DNA from: Corynebacterium sp. sy039
GTDB taxonomy: Bacteria; Actinomycetota; Actinomycetes; Mycobacteriales; Mycobacteriaceae
Length of the DNA stretch: 64,000 nucleotides
NCBI RefSeq assembly: GCF_007904105.1
Contig: NZ_CP042325.1
Span: forward strand, 930,001-994,000
Direction: 5' to 3'
The notes under the pieces were generated by a model, which saw only the letters and a program-made list of their open reading frames with translations, did no database searches and was not told where the DNA came from. Below are positions 27,401 to 36,726 of this stretch, in pieces (position 1 is the stretch's first letter; each line of letters begins with the position of its first letter). Made by a program: the position numbers and the translations under genes.

Positions 27401-27526
27401 TGATTCGAGGATATTGGAATTATCACGGTCACGCCAATCACCGAGATACTCATAGCCAAGGTTTTGCGTTAGAAGGTTAATGACTTTTCCTTGGGTAACA
27501 ATTTCTTTTTGCCCTACTTTGTTCAT
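24437..27526 (-). CDS. hsdR: Type I restriction enzyme, R subunit
   Basis: The 1029-residue protein shows the nuclease motif in RPDLVLYVNGIALGVIELKRS (PD..ExK, residue ~135-155), Walker A QGSGKSLTMVWLA (~272), DEAH box FVDEAHRTQSGKLH (~387) and later helicase motifs (..FTGTPLL; ..LLTGFDAP; ..QAICRVNRL). HsdR translocates and cuts DNA lacking the methylation set by HsdM/HsdS. Its ATG overlaps the end of hsdS by four bases. The frame is intact, so restriction could remain active if M function is lost, unless the R subunit needs an assembled M2S complex, as is usual. Confidence 0.9.
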   Translation of the reverse strand: MNKVGQKEIVTQGKVINLLTQNLGYEYLGDWRDRDNSNILESLLQQNLESRGYETTLIRRAVQEFTKKASLPAGGSLYEVNRKIYELLRYGVKVQHSASETFETVQLIDWESPQANHFAVAEEVTVKGQNTKRPDLVLYVNGIALGVIELKRSKVSVSEGIRQNIGNQGSQFIRSFFTTVQLLFAGNDVEGLRYGVIEASEKYWLQWKETSEVQEPLDREILQMLEKTRFLEIIHDFIVFDAGTKKTCRYHQYFAIKEAQPRIASREGGIIWHTQGSGKSLTMVWLAKWIRENQENARVLIITDRTELDNQIELVFDGVNESIERASSAKNLLGLLNKSQPWLICSLVHKFRGDNETSTDDTESFLQHLKKSRSEGFSPKGNLFVFVDEAHRTQSGKLHAAMKELLPEAMFIGFTGTPLLKKDKAKSIETFGSYIHTYKFDEAVTDGVVLDLRYEARDIRQRLTGQQQIDKWFEARTKGMTDLTKSRLKQRWATIREIESSEPRVRMIAQDIIMDMDSQPRLSDGRGNAILVCSSVYQACKFYEIFSKSPLTGKIAIITSYEPTAASISKEDSGLGQNEAMFKYEVYRKMLSDYFGVSQDEAVKRIPEFEKEVKETFINHPGQMRLLIVVDKLLTGFDAPSATYLYIDKKMQDHSLFQAICRVNRLDGGDKDYGYIVDYRDLFQSINAAVDDYTSGAFDEYEKEDIEGLLKNRVEEERRDLEEALEYVQALCEPVAPPRGTLQFQQYFCAKDSGNAQQLKDNELKRVDLYKGVSKLVRAFANIANKMAEAGYSTTEAQQIRKEVEFYSDVYDEVKLGAGDNEDIKQFEAGIRSLLDTYVSAEPSRPLASFEQGLVSLIVDRGKDAIEMLPEGTKKDKRAVAETIVNNVRKTIVDEQAMNPKYYEKMSSLLDELIEKRHQDSIGYEEYLEKLIELAQHVGKGSGEDSEYPNWANTQARQAFIDFAWPEGIVLDLEDLYTAIQQNKEHDWPSSKPKRKALARTIHLNTSGKLETSVIENLLSVIERHNEFQ

Positions 27527-28704
27527 GATTTGTCTCCTGTCGTTAGCCTGGTTCGTCCACTTAATAATTCCTGCATCAAGCCTTGTTTGATTGCTTTGGT
27601 GGATTCAAGTTGTTTTTCGAGAGCCTGGATTTTCGCATCAGCAGCGTCTAGGATTTCAATAATCTTAGTTTGCTCAGATACTTCTGAAGGGTATTGAATT
27701 TCAATGGGGGATACGTCTTTTGCATGGACGTGGGGTTGTGCACCGCCAGTTTGAGATAGAAAAATCTGATTCTGTTTCAGTTTAAGTAAGTAAAAAGCAT
27801 ATTTAAGTGTGATGTCTTTTGCGTGAGACACAGTTGTGCAATCAGATGCCCAAATATCGGAGTCATGCCAAGCTACATAACCAGCATTCGCCCCTGAGGA
27901 GCTAATAGAAATCACAGGTCCTTTTCTGTTTGCTGTATCGATGTAATCTGCAGGTTTAATGCCTGCTGCAATAAGTGGGATCGATCCATGTTTTATTTGG
28001 TGAGGAACCGAGGAACCTCGGATGAATTGTAAGACGTTACCAAAAGTAGATATATTCCATTTTTCTGAAAAGCTCGGTAAACGAGTCTTGCCGGTCAGGA
28101 GTTCCTGCATCAAGCCTTGCTTGATTGCTTTGGTGGATTCAAGTTGTTTTTCGAGAGCCTGGATTTTCGCATCAGCAGCGTCAAGAATCTCAACTATTTT
28201 CTTCTGAATCGGTAGAGGTGGGAGTAGGATTTCAAGATTATTTAAATCAGAAGCATAAATATGATAAACGGTTGAACCCCTTACCAATTTCAAAACTTTC
28301 TGTTCGTTATGCCGTATTAAATAAGCAATGAATGGTGCGAATGCTTTGTCTGGTGATAAACGCATGATTAGTATATCGCTGCCGAGGATTATATCCGGTT
28401 TCGTTAAAGCACTTGCCTTCGCTAGACCATGTGGTGTTACATCTGATGTTGGCATAAGTACGTCATTGTTGCTTGAAAAAGATTTTCCAGTCCATTCTGT
28501 AGTGCTTTTAATTTTATTGATTCTTGCACCGTAGTCAGTGAAAAGTTCACCGTAATGTATACATTTGTTCTTTTTGCTGGTTCCTATTATCGATTTAGGT
28601 AGTCCAGTTCCTTTGCTGAAGTCTGCAATATCGCCAATTCGTGTCAAATTCCAATCCGTAGTATCAGTTGGCACATGATTCTTATCGGTCAGGAGTTCCT
28701 GCAT
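27523..28704 (-). CDS. hsdS: Type I restriction enzyme, specificity subunit
   Basis: 393 residues with two target-recognition domains: TRD1 (residues ~10-150, ..WNLTRIGDIADFSKGTGLP..) and TRD2 (~205-350, ..WNISTFGNVLQFIRGSSVP..). Each is followed by the same conserved helix (EILDAADAKIQALEKQLEST..QELL), encoded by nearly identical 80-bp repeats. HsdS chooses the bipartite DNA target. The start shares its A with the TAA of the downstream hsdM frame, as expected for translational coupling. A longer frame from 28728 is unlikely. Confidence 0.85.
   Translation of the reverse strand: MQELLTDKNHVPTDTTDWNLTRIGDIADFSKGTGLPKSIIGTSKKNKCIHYGELFTDYGARINKIKSTTEWTGKSFSSNNDVLMPTSDVTPHGLAKASALTKPDIILGSDILIMRLSPDKAFAPFIAYLIRHNEQKVLKLVRGSTVYHIYASDLNNLEILLPPLPIQKKIVEILDAADAKIQALEKQLESTKAIKQGLMQELLTGKTRLPSFSEKWNISTFGNVLQFIRGSSVPHQIKHGSIPLIAAGIKPADYIDTANRKGPVISISSSGANAGYVAWHDSDIWASDCTTVSHAKDITLKYAFYLLKLKQNQIFLSQTGGAQPHVHAKDVSPIEIQYPSEVSEQTKIIEILDAADAKIQALEKQLESTKAIKQGLMQELLSGRTRLTTGDKS
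27569..28182. repeat. 80-bp direct repeats in hsdS, with an 18-bp third copy at its start
   Basis: 27569-27648 and 28103-28182 differ at one base. The 18 bases at 28093-28110 recur at 28687-28704 around the hsdS start codon. Recombination between copies would delete or swap a recognition domain. Confidence 0.85.
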
Positions 28705-31153
28705 TATATCCCCATTTCCGCAAGCCAATTGTCTAATACTGCTTTGGTAGCTTCTAGTTCGGCTTCAAGCTCTTCTACCGTCACGGCATAGCGGTTACCG
28801 AGTTTTATTAATCTTTCGTTGAGTTTTTGTTGAATCTCAAGTTCAATTTGTCTGAGTCGTTTTTCTATAGAAACTCCCCATTTATCCATCACGACCAGCT
28901 GTCGTACCTCATTAGGAGTCAGGATCGGATACTTTTTGAGTACAGCAAAATCTAGTTCGAGTGTAGCTTCCTTCACTTGCTTCTTTGCTTTAGCTTCTGC
29001 TGAGAATAACTTGCTTGCATAATTAAGAGCTTCGATCTCTTCAGCATCAGCATTTTCTGCTTTAGCGGCCTTCAGGCGATCAGTAATATCCTTTTTCTTA
29101 ATGCTGCCATCGTCGTTAACTGCTTCATAAAGAAGTCCTTCCTCAGCAGAGTTCTCGTCCAAGTATTCTGCGAGCTCCTGCACTGCTTGCTCTTGGTGCT
29201 GAGTAAGCTGTTCAAGCTCTTCTTGTTCAGCAGGGAAATAGCGGTCAATAATGAGCTGCGGTGGGATTAAATCAGTCACCCAACGTTGAGTCTTCGTGCC
29301 AGTGCCGAACTTAATATCTGCGTCTTCGTATTTTGGCTTTTTCTTGTTGTCATAGCCGGTGATGCGAGCCTCACGAGGCTGAGCAGCTTCTTTCCAATCT
29401 GAGTGCATAATCAGAGCAACATCATCGTGCATCGTCTCATGCCAGTAGCTCATCAATTGTTCATAGGCACTATACTCACTGATCAGTGGGCGTCTTTTAA
29501 ACTTTTCTAATAAATCGTCACCAAGGATTTGGATAAGTTCATGCGGGGGGGGGTCTGTGAATCAATGGATTCCAAGGTTTCCCTATGGCTAGCCCACCAC
29601 TCTTCAATATGCCGCGAATTGATGTCTTGGAAAACCTTTACGTCGTTAGAGCTTTCAATAGTCTCAGCGACTTCTTCTGTTTTAACAGTTAGTTCAACAT
29701 AACCATCACGGAGAGGCTTAAAGAGCTCTTGTCGAAGATTTGGAAAAGCCTGCCAGTAGTCATCCAACGCATCAATATCTCGAATAGGAATACCACCGTT
29801 GAGATGTCCTCCCAAATCTTGGATGTCCTCAGGTTCTGAACTATCAATGTAACGAGGAATATTGAGATTGTAATTATTTTTTGGATCAGCGATTTCTGAA
29901 ATCGGAACCATACGAGAATAGCGTTCCTCCTCAATAAGACCCAAGTAAGTGTCCGTAATTTTACGCATATCTCGTGAACGGAGACGGTTTTTAGCCCCGT
30001 CCTTTATAAATCCCTTTGAGGCATCAATCATGAAGATCCCCTTACGGTTTGCAGCATCATTTTTATCGATCACGATGATAGAAGCCGGGATACCTGTGCC
30101 GTAGAACAAGTTGGCAGGTAAACCAATAATGGCCTTGATGAGACCACGCTTAATGAGTTCTTGACGGATAGTCGCCTCAGCATTGCCGCGGAATAATACA
30201 CCATGTGGCAAAATTACTGCACCACGACCATTAGGTTTGAGAGATTTCAACATATGAAGAAGGAAAGCATAATCACCATTCTTCTCTGGAGGTTCAGCGA
30301 AACCATCAAAGCGCCCGAATTGGTAATCGAAACCATTCTTCCAAGTCTTAACGGAGAATGGAGGATTGGCTACGAAATAGTCGAAAGTCTGAAGTTTATT
30401 ACCGTCATGAAACTTAGGGTTTGCTAAAGTGTCACCTTGCCTGATTGTGTGTGTTTCATTATTATGCAAGATCATATTCATGCGAGAAAGAGCCCAAGTA
30501 GCGTTATCTTTTTCTTGACCATAAATAGTCAGACCATTCGGAGATTCGTCAGCAACTTTGATTAGCAAGGAACCAGAACCACAGGTCGGGTCATAGACTG
30601 TTGTAGATTTTGGAGCATTACGTGGAATCTCAAGAAGTTTAGCCATAACACGAGAGACTTCAGCTGGGGTGTAGAACTGCCCCTTGCTCTTGCCAGATTC
30701 CGTAGCGAAATGGCGCATAAGATACTCGTAAGCATCACCAAGAAGATCATCCCCCTCTGCTCGCGAACCAGAGAAATCGATATCTTCGAAGATACCAATC
30801 AAATTACTCAAGGTGTCCTGCATTGACTTACCTTCACCCAGCTTGTTTGGGTCATCAAAATCAGCGATGTTAATGACTCCTTGGAGATCATTAGCTTCAG
30901 CTAGGAGACGAATAGCTTTGTTAATTTCTTCACCAATATTGGTTTTGCCTTTGAGGGTGATTAAATGATCGAAAGAAGCACCTTCGGGTATATCTATAAG
31001 GCTAAAAGGGTCGCTTTTAGCCTTATCGGAAACATACTTGACGAAGAGTATCGTCAGTACATAGTCCTTGTATTGACTGGCATCCATACTTCCGCGAAGT
31101 TCATCTGCACTTTTCCAGAGCGAACTATACAGATCGGACTTTTTCAAGGCCAT
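28704..31153 (-). pseudogene. hsdM: Type I methyltransferase subunit, out of frame at a C9 tract (candidate phase-variable gene)
   Basis: From 31153 the frame encodes ALKKSDLYSSLWKSADELRG, SAM motif YDPTCGSGSLLI and catalytic NPPFS, then reaches C9 (sense strand) near residue 535 and stops eleven residues later. In the +1 frame the protein continues ..HELIQILGDDLLEKF.. EYSAYEQLMSYWHE.. to ..LDNWLAEMGI at 28706, where the stop overlaps the hsdS start. One extra C (or two fewer) restores an HsdM of 816 (or 815) residues. The present state lacks the ~270-residue C-terminal part that usually contacts S and M. A sequencing error in the homopolymer is the main alternative. Confidence 0.85.
29545..29553. 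repeat. G9 homopolymer (C9 in the hsdM sense)
   Basis: Nine G in the plus strand; the only such tract inside a gene in this window. Its length sets the hsdM reading frame. Confidence 0.9.
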
Positions 31154-31432
31154 TACCACGTCACCACCTTTAGAACCTACAGGTTATTTTTGCTCATACT
31201 TACTGTACTTTTATCTTCAGCTATCACTTGTTTGACTCGCTTACAGGATCGAACACAATGCTGTGATGCAATGTTCAAATTATATTCTGCGAATTGGTGT
31301 TGTGCCTGAGAAGTTAAGAATATAGGTAGTGCCGTATCATTTTTGGACGGTATGTGTGGTGCGCATCCAAACGTTGCCTAGTCCCTTCTCTTCTGATGGA
31401 TCTTCACTTTAGGTGGCACTAGTGGAGAACAG

Positions 31433-32323
31433 TTACGAACTCTCCTTTATGATGCTCTGCACTGTCTCCACGAATGCTTGCTCCGTAGGGGATAGTAGCT
31501 TGTGTCGTGGCCATGCCAGATGAAGGCGTGAAACAATCGGTGGGTTAAAAGGGATGAAATGTACATCCGGGCGGTGGTCATTCAACCCGCCAATGCAAAT
31601 AGCTACCGCATTGCCTGAAGAAACAAAAAGGCTAGCGTTGAACAACAAATTATATGTTCCACAGACTTTCACATTGCCAGATATGCCTAACCACTGGGAT
31701 AGCCCTTGCGGAGTAACAACATTTTCAGGGACAAGAACCGGGTATTCTCCAAGCTCATTAAGCCCAATGCTACTGCGTGTCCTGAGGGGAGAATTGTGAG
31801 CAACAAGGACACCCCATTCATCGGCATCAGGTATTTGTATGCTGTGATAACGGCTTAAAGGCCACGGCTCAATAAAAAGTCCAAAAGAAAAAGAACCATC
31901 ATTAAGGCCATCTTCCACAGCACGTCCACCGCCAGAATGAATAGAAAAACGGACAGAGGGATTCTTTTCCCTTATCCGGTGGGCTGCAGTAACCAGGTAT
32001 CGGAATGTTGCACTTTCTGCAGCGGCAACACGTATTTCACCTGCCAGGGTGCCAGATGAAGGATTTAATTCTTCAAAAGTTCCTTCAGCAATGGATAAGA
32101 GCGTTCGGGCACGTTCTTGTAATAATGCTCCTGCAGGTGTGAGTGTGATTTCTTTATTAGATCTGATGAGTAACTGTTGACCTATATGCTTTTCTAGGTT
32201 GGACAATTGCCTGGATACTGCTGGTTGGCTGAGGCCTAATACATCAGCTGCGGCACTCATGGTTCCCTCATCAATGACGGTGAGGAAGGTTTGTAGCTGC
32301 TCTAAGTTTAACGGAGTGGTCAC
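31433..32323 (-). CDS. LysR-type transcriptional regulator
   Basis: 296 residues: the N-terminal HTH (NLEQLQTFLTVIDEGTMSAA then DVLGLSQPAVSRQLSNLEKHI) and a C-terminal substrate-binding domain (..GEIRVAAAESATFRYLVTAA..). It is divergent from the alcohol dehydrogenase with about 140 bases between them, a classic LysR arrangement, so it probably controls that gene pair in response to a metabolite. The inducer cannot be read from the sequence. Confidence 0.85.
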   Translation of the reverse strand: MTTPLNLEQLQTFLTVIDEGTMSAAADVLGLSQPAVSRQLSNLEKHIGQQLLIRSNKEITLTPAGALLQERARTLLSIAEGTFEELNPSSGTLAGEIRVAAAESATFRYLVTAAHRIREKNPSVRFSIHSGGGRAVEDGLNDGSFSFGLFIEPWPLSRYHSIQIPDADEWGVLVAHNSPLRTRSSIGLNELGEYPVLVPENVVTPQGLSQWLGISGNVKVCGTYNLLFNASLFVSSGNAVAICIGGLNDHRPDVHFIPFNPPIVSRLHLAWPRHKLLSPTEQAFVETVQSIIKESS

Positions 32324-32464
32324 GGTATCTATTCTGCACCATCCTATGCAAAATACGCATAATGATATATGAAATATACTTATTTGTTTTAGATCTGGGT
32401 GGGAAATAGCCTTGAAAATGTCTATTCATCACATCAGTATTCACCTGTTAAGTAAGGAGAAAAT

Positions 32465-33487
32465 ATGCGTGGAGTTATGATGCGTGGCGCAGGAAACCCC
32501 GTCGTGGAAGAACTACCAGATCCAGTTATCGAACACCCTCAGGATGCAGTGATTTCTATTGTTGTTGCCTGTATTTGTGGCTCAGATCTATGGCCTTATC
32601 GTGGGCATGAAGATGCAGAAAATCTCCATATGGGGCATGAATATGTAGGCCGAGTAGAGGAAATTGGTTCCGACGTTACCACCGTAAAACCTGGTGATTA
32701 TGTTGTGGGTTCCTTTGTTATCTCCGACGGAACCTGCGACATCTGCCAAGCAGGGTACCCATCACGTTGTGTAAACGGCTCTTTTGTGCATGGAGGTATT
32801 GGAGTCCAAGCTGAAAAAGCTCGTATCCCTTTTGCCGATGGAACCCTCGTTGCACTACCGGATAAACCCACTGAAGAAATGCTACCGAGTCTCCTTGCGG
32901 CTTCTGATGTATTAGGGACAGGATGGTTTGCCGCTGAGGCTGCAGGTGCGGCACCGGGGAAAAGCATCGCTGTTATAGGAGATGGAGCAGTGGGACTCAT
33001 GGGCGTACTTTCAGCCAAAGAAATGGGTGCCGAACGCATCATTATTTCTTCTCGTCACCCGCAGAGACAAGCATTGGCTCGGACACTAGGAGCAACGGAT
33101 GTTATTGAAGAGCGTGGTGATGAAGCCGCAGAGAAAATACGTGACATGACTGGTGGTTTGGGTGCGCATGGTTCTATCGAAGCTGTAGGAACCCAAGAAT
33201 CTATGATGCAAGCTATTCATTCCACTCGACCAGGTGGTTCTGTTGGTTTTGTAGGAGTATCACATAACCAAGAAATTCCAGGCATGGATCTATTTTTCTC
33301 ACTGATTCACTTACATGGTGGTCCCGCGCCAGTGCGTCGTTACCTTCCCAAACTTATTGAAAAAATCTACGCCGGTGATATTAACCCAGGCCTAGTGTTT
33401 GATAAAGAAATTAATCTTGACGATATTGCAGAAGGCTATCGGTTAATGGATAGCCGTGAAGCAATTAAGGTTTTGGTGCGTCCATGA
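32465..33487 (+). CDS. Zinc-dependent alcohol dehydrogenase
   Basis: 340 residues with catalytic zinc ligands in [13 protein letters not shown] and HMGHEYVG, structural lobe [12 protein letters not shown] (three of the usual four Cys; the first position is not Cys) and the NAD fold [14 protein letters not shown]. It oxidises an alcohol or reduces an aldehyde/ketone in the cytoplasm. AAGGAG precedes the ATG. The stop overlaps the next ATG (ATGA), so the acetyltransferase is coexpressed. The divergent LysR gene is the likely regulator. Confidence 0.85.
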   Translation: MRGVMMRGAGNPVVEELPDPVIEHPQDAVISIVVACICGSDLWPYRGHEDAENLHMGHEYVGRVEEIGSDVTTVKPGDYVVGSFVISDGTCDICQAGYPSRCVNGSFVHGGIGVQAEKARIPFADGTLVALPDKPTEEMLPSLLAASDVLGTGWFAAEAAGAAPGKSIAVIGDGAVGLMGVLSAKEMGAERIIISSRHPQRQALARTLGATDVIEERGDEAAEKIRDMTGGLGAHGSIEAVGTQESMMQAIHSTRPGGSVGFVGVSHNQEIPGMDLFFSLIHLHGGPAPVRRYLPKLIEKIYAGDINPGLVFDKEINLDDIAEGYRLMDSREAIKVLVRP

Positions 33488-34053
33488 GCATAACTCTTAA
33501 AGAATTACGTGAATTTCTTGCCACCGGTGGAGTAATGGTGCCTGGTTCCCCTGAATGGGAATTGATGAATAACTATGCTGCACAGGCCCGGGATACGTGT
33601 GTTCACCTGAATAATGCTGGCTCAGATATGACCGCCATCCAGGAATGTTTCTCTGAGCTGACCGGCCATGAAACACCAAAAACTTTTCGCCTTTTCCCAC
33701 CTTTCACCGCAGATTTTGGGAAGAACATTCGGGTAGGTGAAGATGTATTCATTAACTCCGATTGCTCTTTCCAAGACCAAGGTGGAATTGTCATTGGTGA
33801 CCGCACCTTGATTGGCCATAAGACAATCATCGCAACCCTGAATCACGGAATGAACCCTGATAAGCGGGCTAATCTGGAACCTCAACCGGTGACAATAGGA
33901 TCAGATGTGTGGATCGGATCTGGCTCTATCATCCTCCCCGGAGTAAGCATTGGTGATGGGGCTATTGTAGGGGCTGGTTCTGTAGTGACACGCGATATTC
34001 CCCCTCGCGTAGTTGTGGTGGGTAACCCAGCAAAGATCATTCGTGAACTTTAG
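33484..34053 (+). CDS. Hexapeptide-repeat O-acetyltransferase (maltose/galactoside type)
   Basis: 189 residues. The left-handed beta helix is visible as imperfect hexapeptides (..[20 protein letters not shown] then [18 protein letters not shown].. [20 protein letters not shown]), with the catalytic His in ATLNHG and the conserved end ..[12 protein letters not shown]. Such enzymes move acetyl from acetyl-CoA to a sugar or other hydroxyl. It overlaps the alcohol dehydrogenase stop by four bases, so the acceptor may be the alcohol made or used by that enzyme; this is inference. Confidence 0.8.
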   Translation: MSITLKELREFLATGGVMVPGSPEWELMNNYAAQARDTCVHLNNAGSDMTAIQECFSELTGHETPKTFRLFPPFTADFGKNIRVGEDVFINSDCSFQDQGGIVIGDRTLIGHKTIIATLNHGMNPDKRANLEPQPVTIGSDVWIGSGSIILPGVSIGDGAIVGAGSVVTRDIPPRVVVVGNPAKIIREL

Positions 34054-34066
34054 TCAGATTTTCTAT

Positions 34067-34100
34067 CGTGTATCGTGGCGCTGTAGTACCAAGATACACG
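34067..34100. terminator. Hairpin between convergent genes
   Basis: CGTGTATCGTGG / CCAAGATACACG, 11 of 12 pairs, loop of ten. There is no T run, so it may be a weak or bidirectional terminator between the acetyltransferase and the FMN monooxygenase. Confidence 0.5.
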
Positions 34101-34151
34101 TTGCATAGTCCTCAATGGGATCTTTGTAAACTCAAATGCTGCTGTATCCTG

Positions 34152-35483
34152 CTACTGTATCCGTGGATCCAAACCATACTGCTCTGGTGCTCCGAGGTGT
34201 TCCCGCAGGGTAGAGCCTTCGTAGTCAGTGTGGAATAGTCCTCGCTCTTGTAAAATAGGTACGACGTTATCCACAAAGGCGTCGATACCGTCTTCATAAG
34301 CATCAGGGGAATACCAGAAACCATCTACGGCTCCTGCCTCAAACCATTCGGTAAGGTGATCAGCCACTTCTTCTGCAGTTCCCACTGGTGATGGGTGGAA
34401 ATCAATGATTCCGTGGTAAAGAATATCCCGTACACTCCACCCCTGGCGTGCAATCTCTAATGCCTTGGCAGAACGAGGATCACCAGGGTGTGCATGAGCG
34501 TTTTTCAGTACAGCGGGATCAATAGGGGAATCAAGATCTTTTCTGGTGAGAGTAATCCCCAACATGGCGCCTAAGTAATTAACGCGCTGTAAAATATTGG
34601 GTTCCACAAACTTACCACGGCGATCCAACGCCTCGCGTTTTGTTGGAGCAATAGTTGGCATTACACCAGCAAAGAACTTAATCTCATCAGGATTACGGCC
34701 TGCGTCTTCAGCAGCTTTGCGTACTGCATTACGCTGGCGGATAGAATCCTCAATACTGAAGGTTGCGCCGATAACGGCATTGGCATAGCGCCCTGCGACC
34801 TGGAGGCCATTAGGTGAGCCACCTGCCTGGAAAATAACAGGCTGTCCTTGCGGAGAAGGTGGAATAGGCAATGGTCCTGCTGAGGCAAGGAACTCTCCAG
34901 CCATGTTGATAGGGCGGATTTTGTCGCGTCGTGCAAAGATACCTTTTTCTTTATCAAGAACCAAGGCATCTTTTTCCCATGATCCCCAGAGAGCTTGCAC
35001 AATCTGAACAAACTCGTGGAGTCTGCCGTAGCGGTGAGCGCTGGATTCCATATTCTGTCCAAAGTTTGCTGCTCCACGAGGATCGGAGCCGGTCACAGCA
35101 TTCCAGCCGATACGTCCACCACTGATGACATCGAGAGTTTTGAGTTGGCGGGCAAGATTATAAGGTTCATTCCATTGGGTAGACGCGGTGGAGGCTAAAC
35201 CAATTTTTGATGTTCCGCGTGCTATGGCTGCCATAGTGATGAGTGGATCCATAGTCATTTGAGGAGCTTCTTTATCGGATCCCATCGTCTGATTAGGGGA
35301 GTCTGGGAAGAAGATGAACTGGAACTTTCCGCGTTCTGCCTTTTGTGCATAGCGAACGTGCGAGTCAACGTTGCTGTAGTTGTGTGGATCTACCCCATCG
35401 AAGTTCCAGGCAGTGACTTGTGATCCGTAGCCGTTGCCTAGCTGCATGCCGATGATCATTTTCTTTTGAGTGTTATTGGACAT
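34152..35483 (-). CDS. FMN-dependent monooxygenase, NtaA/SnaA/DszA family
   Basis: 443 residues with the family's start KKMIIGMQLGNGYGSQVTAW, ..DPLITMAAIARGTSKIGLAS.., ..SGGRIGWNAVTG.. and ..VIFQAGGSPNGLQVAGRYA.. Members use reduced FMN and oxygen to cleave C-N or C-S bonds in chelators, sulfonates or sulfones. The flavin reductase that would supply FMNH2 is encoded just upstream in the same operon. GAAAGGT precedes the ATG. The actual substrate is not evident. Confidence 0.85.
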   Translation of the reverse strand: MSNNTQKKMIIGMQLGNGYGSQVTAWNFDGVDPHNYSNVDSHVRYAQKAERGKFQFIFFPDSPNQTMGSDKEAPQMTMDPLITMAAIARGTSKIGLASTASTQWNEPYNLARQLKTLDVISGGRIGWNAVTGSDPRGAANFGQNMESSAHRYGRLHEFVQIVQALWGSWEKDALVLDKEKGIFARRDKIRPINMAGEFLASAGPLPIPPSPQGQPVIFQAGGSPNGLQVAGRYANAVIGATFSIEDSIRQRNAVRKAAEDAGRNPDEIKFFAGVMPTIAPTKREALDRRGKFVEPNILQRVNYLGAMLGITLTRKDLDSPIDPAVLKNAHAHPGDPRSAKALEIARQGWSVRDILYHGIIDFHPSPVGTAEEVADHLTEWFEAGAVDGFWYSPDAYEDGIDAFVDNVVPILQERGLFHTDYEGSTLREHLGAPEQYGLDPRIQ

Positions 35484-35501
35484 GATTGTACCTTTCTGGA
35501 T

Positions 35502-35978
35502 TTATAGAGTGTTTATGTGACCTTTGTGGAATACAAGTGGATTATGGTGTGCATTGTGTATATGGTCGGTGACTTTCCAGAGCGTGAGTGTGTGGTCGCC
35601 GGCTTCTATTTCTTGTTGCTTTTCGACGAAAATCTGAGCCGCTGCATCGGGCAATACTACTGCACCAGTGTTGTGGGTGATTACTTCAACTCCATCAAAG
35701 CGTTGTGCAGTGGGTCGTTTGAGCAGTGTGGCTGTTTCAAGATTGTGAGCACTAAGAATACTAATGCCGATATGATCCAGTTGTTGCAGTTGTGGCCATG
35801 TAGTTGAGGTGTGTGCAAAGCTCAGACTGATGAGAGGTGGATCGAGGGAGATGGTTGTGAATGAATTAGTGAGCATTCCTATGGGGGTGCCGTCGAGATG
35901 CCCTGCGGTGAGGGCGACGCCGGTTGGGTATAATCCGAAAGTTTTTCGTAGTTCCATCGGATCAAGGTGTGGTGTCAT
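35502..35978 (-). CDS. Flavin reductase (FMN reductase partner)
   Basis: 158 residues from the ATG at 35978, which follows AAAGGGG. The motif ELRKTFGLYPTGVALTAG.. LDGTPIGMLTNSFTTISLDPPLISLSF is typical of flavin reductases that supply FMNH2 to two-component monooxygenases. It is divergent from the TetR gene and directly upstream of the monooxygenase. A longer frame to 36338 overlaps the TetR gene and is rejected. Confidence 0.85.
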   Translation of the reverse strand: MTPHLDPMELRKTFGLYPTGVALTAGHLDGTPIGMLTNSFTTISLDPPLISLSFAHTSTTWPQLQQLDHIGISILSAHNLETATLLKRPTAQRFDGVEVITHNTGAVVLPDAAAQIFVEKQQEIEAGDHTLTLWKVTDHIHNAHHNPLVFHKGHINTL

Positions 35979-36009
35979 CGTGACCCCTTTCTCGTTAAGT
36001 GGAGATGTA

Positions 36010-36037
36010 TTCCGTTTATGAAATGTATAATACGGAA
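36010..36037. promoter_or_regulatory. Candidate TetR operator between divergent genes
   Basis: TTCCGT (36010-36015) and ACGGAA (36032-36037) form an inverted repeat across an AT-rich centre (..TATAATACGGAAG contains a -10-like TATAAT). Position between the TetR gene and the flavin reductase suggests control of both. Confidence 0.5.
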
Positions 36038-36070
36038 GGGTTCTCCACTTTTCAAGTGTAAGATGAAAGT

Positions 36071-36643
36071 ATGGAGCAAAAAGAACATACGGAACAAAAG
36101 AAAAAAGCACGTAAAACACGTGCTGACGCCCAAAAAAATCGCCAAAGAATACTTGAGGTGGCTGCTCAAGCCTTCGACGAAAAAGGCGTAGAGGTACCCA
36201 TGGAAACCATCGCAAAGCGTGCGGGGGTTGGGGCGGGAACATTGTATCGCCATTTTCCCAATAGGGAAGCGTTAGTGGCTGCTGTTCTGGCAGAAAAAGA
36301 AGAAGCCGCGATATTAGTGGCAGATGCTGCAGGTACAAACTCCCTCGAATGTTTATTTGCGCAGGTTCATGCGCTCGGGCAATGGTTTGGTACCTATAAA
36401 GGATTGACGGAACCTATGCGCTCGGCAGTATCACAAACGACATCGCCATTAGGAATGCAATGCCATGATGTCATTTCCGTGCTAGATGATCTTATACAAC
36501 AAGCTCGGGAGGACGGATATATTCGCCCAGGTGTGACTGGGCGAGATATATATTTACTTACTTTGGGGACTGCGTGGGCGGCGCAGCACGTAGATGATCC
36601 AGAACCATTATATGAGCTCATGGCACATGGATGGATGGCGTGA
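36071..36643 (+). CDS. TetR-family transcriptional regulator
   Basis: 190 residues. A lysine-rich start (MEQKEHTEQKKKARKTRADA) leads to the HTH (RILEVAAQAFDEKGVEVPME then TIAKRAGVGAGTLYRHFPNR), followed by a helical ligand domain. It is divergent from the flavin reductase/monooxygenase operon, with an inverted repeat between them, so it is the likely local repressor of that operon. Confidence 0.85.
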   Translation: MEQKEHTEQKKKARKTRADAQKNRQRILEVAAQAFDEKGVEVPMETIAKRAGVGAGTLYRHFPNREALVAAVLAEKEEAAILVADAAGTNSLECLFAQVHALGQWFGTYKGLTEPMRSAVSQTTSPLGMQCHDVISVLDDLIQQAREDGYIRPGVTGRDIYLLTLGTAWAAQHVDDPEPLYELMAHGWMA

Positions 36644-36678
36644 GCGGTTTCTTGGAATTTTGGGATGGGGTATATAGA

Positions 36679-36715
36679 AAAAGATCCAGTTGACTCTTTA
36701 CGAACTGGATCTTTT
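36679..36715. terminator. Bidirectional terminator between TetR and SDR genes
   Basis: Perfect AAAAGATCCAGTT / AACTGGATCTTTT arms around an 11-base loop, with T runs on both strands. Confidence 0.9.
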
Positions 36716-36726
36716 ACTTGTCGAAG

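Noticed and set aside
31327..31339. TAGTGCCGTATCA also present at 43394-43406
   Set aside because: A 13-base match is expected many times by chance in 64 kb; no flanking similarity.
35979..36338. N-terminal extension of the flavin reductase frame
   Set aside because: It overlaps the divergent TetR gene and would remove its promoter; the ATG at 35978 has a good ribosome site.
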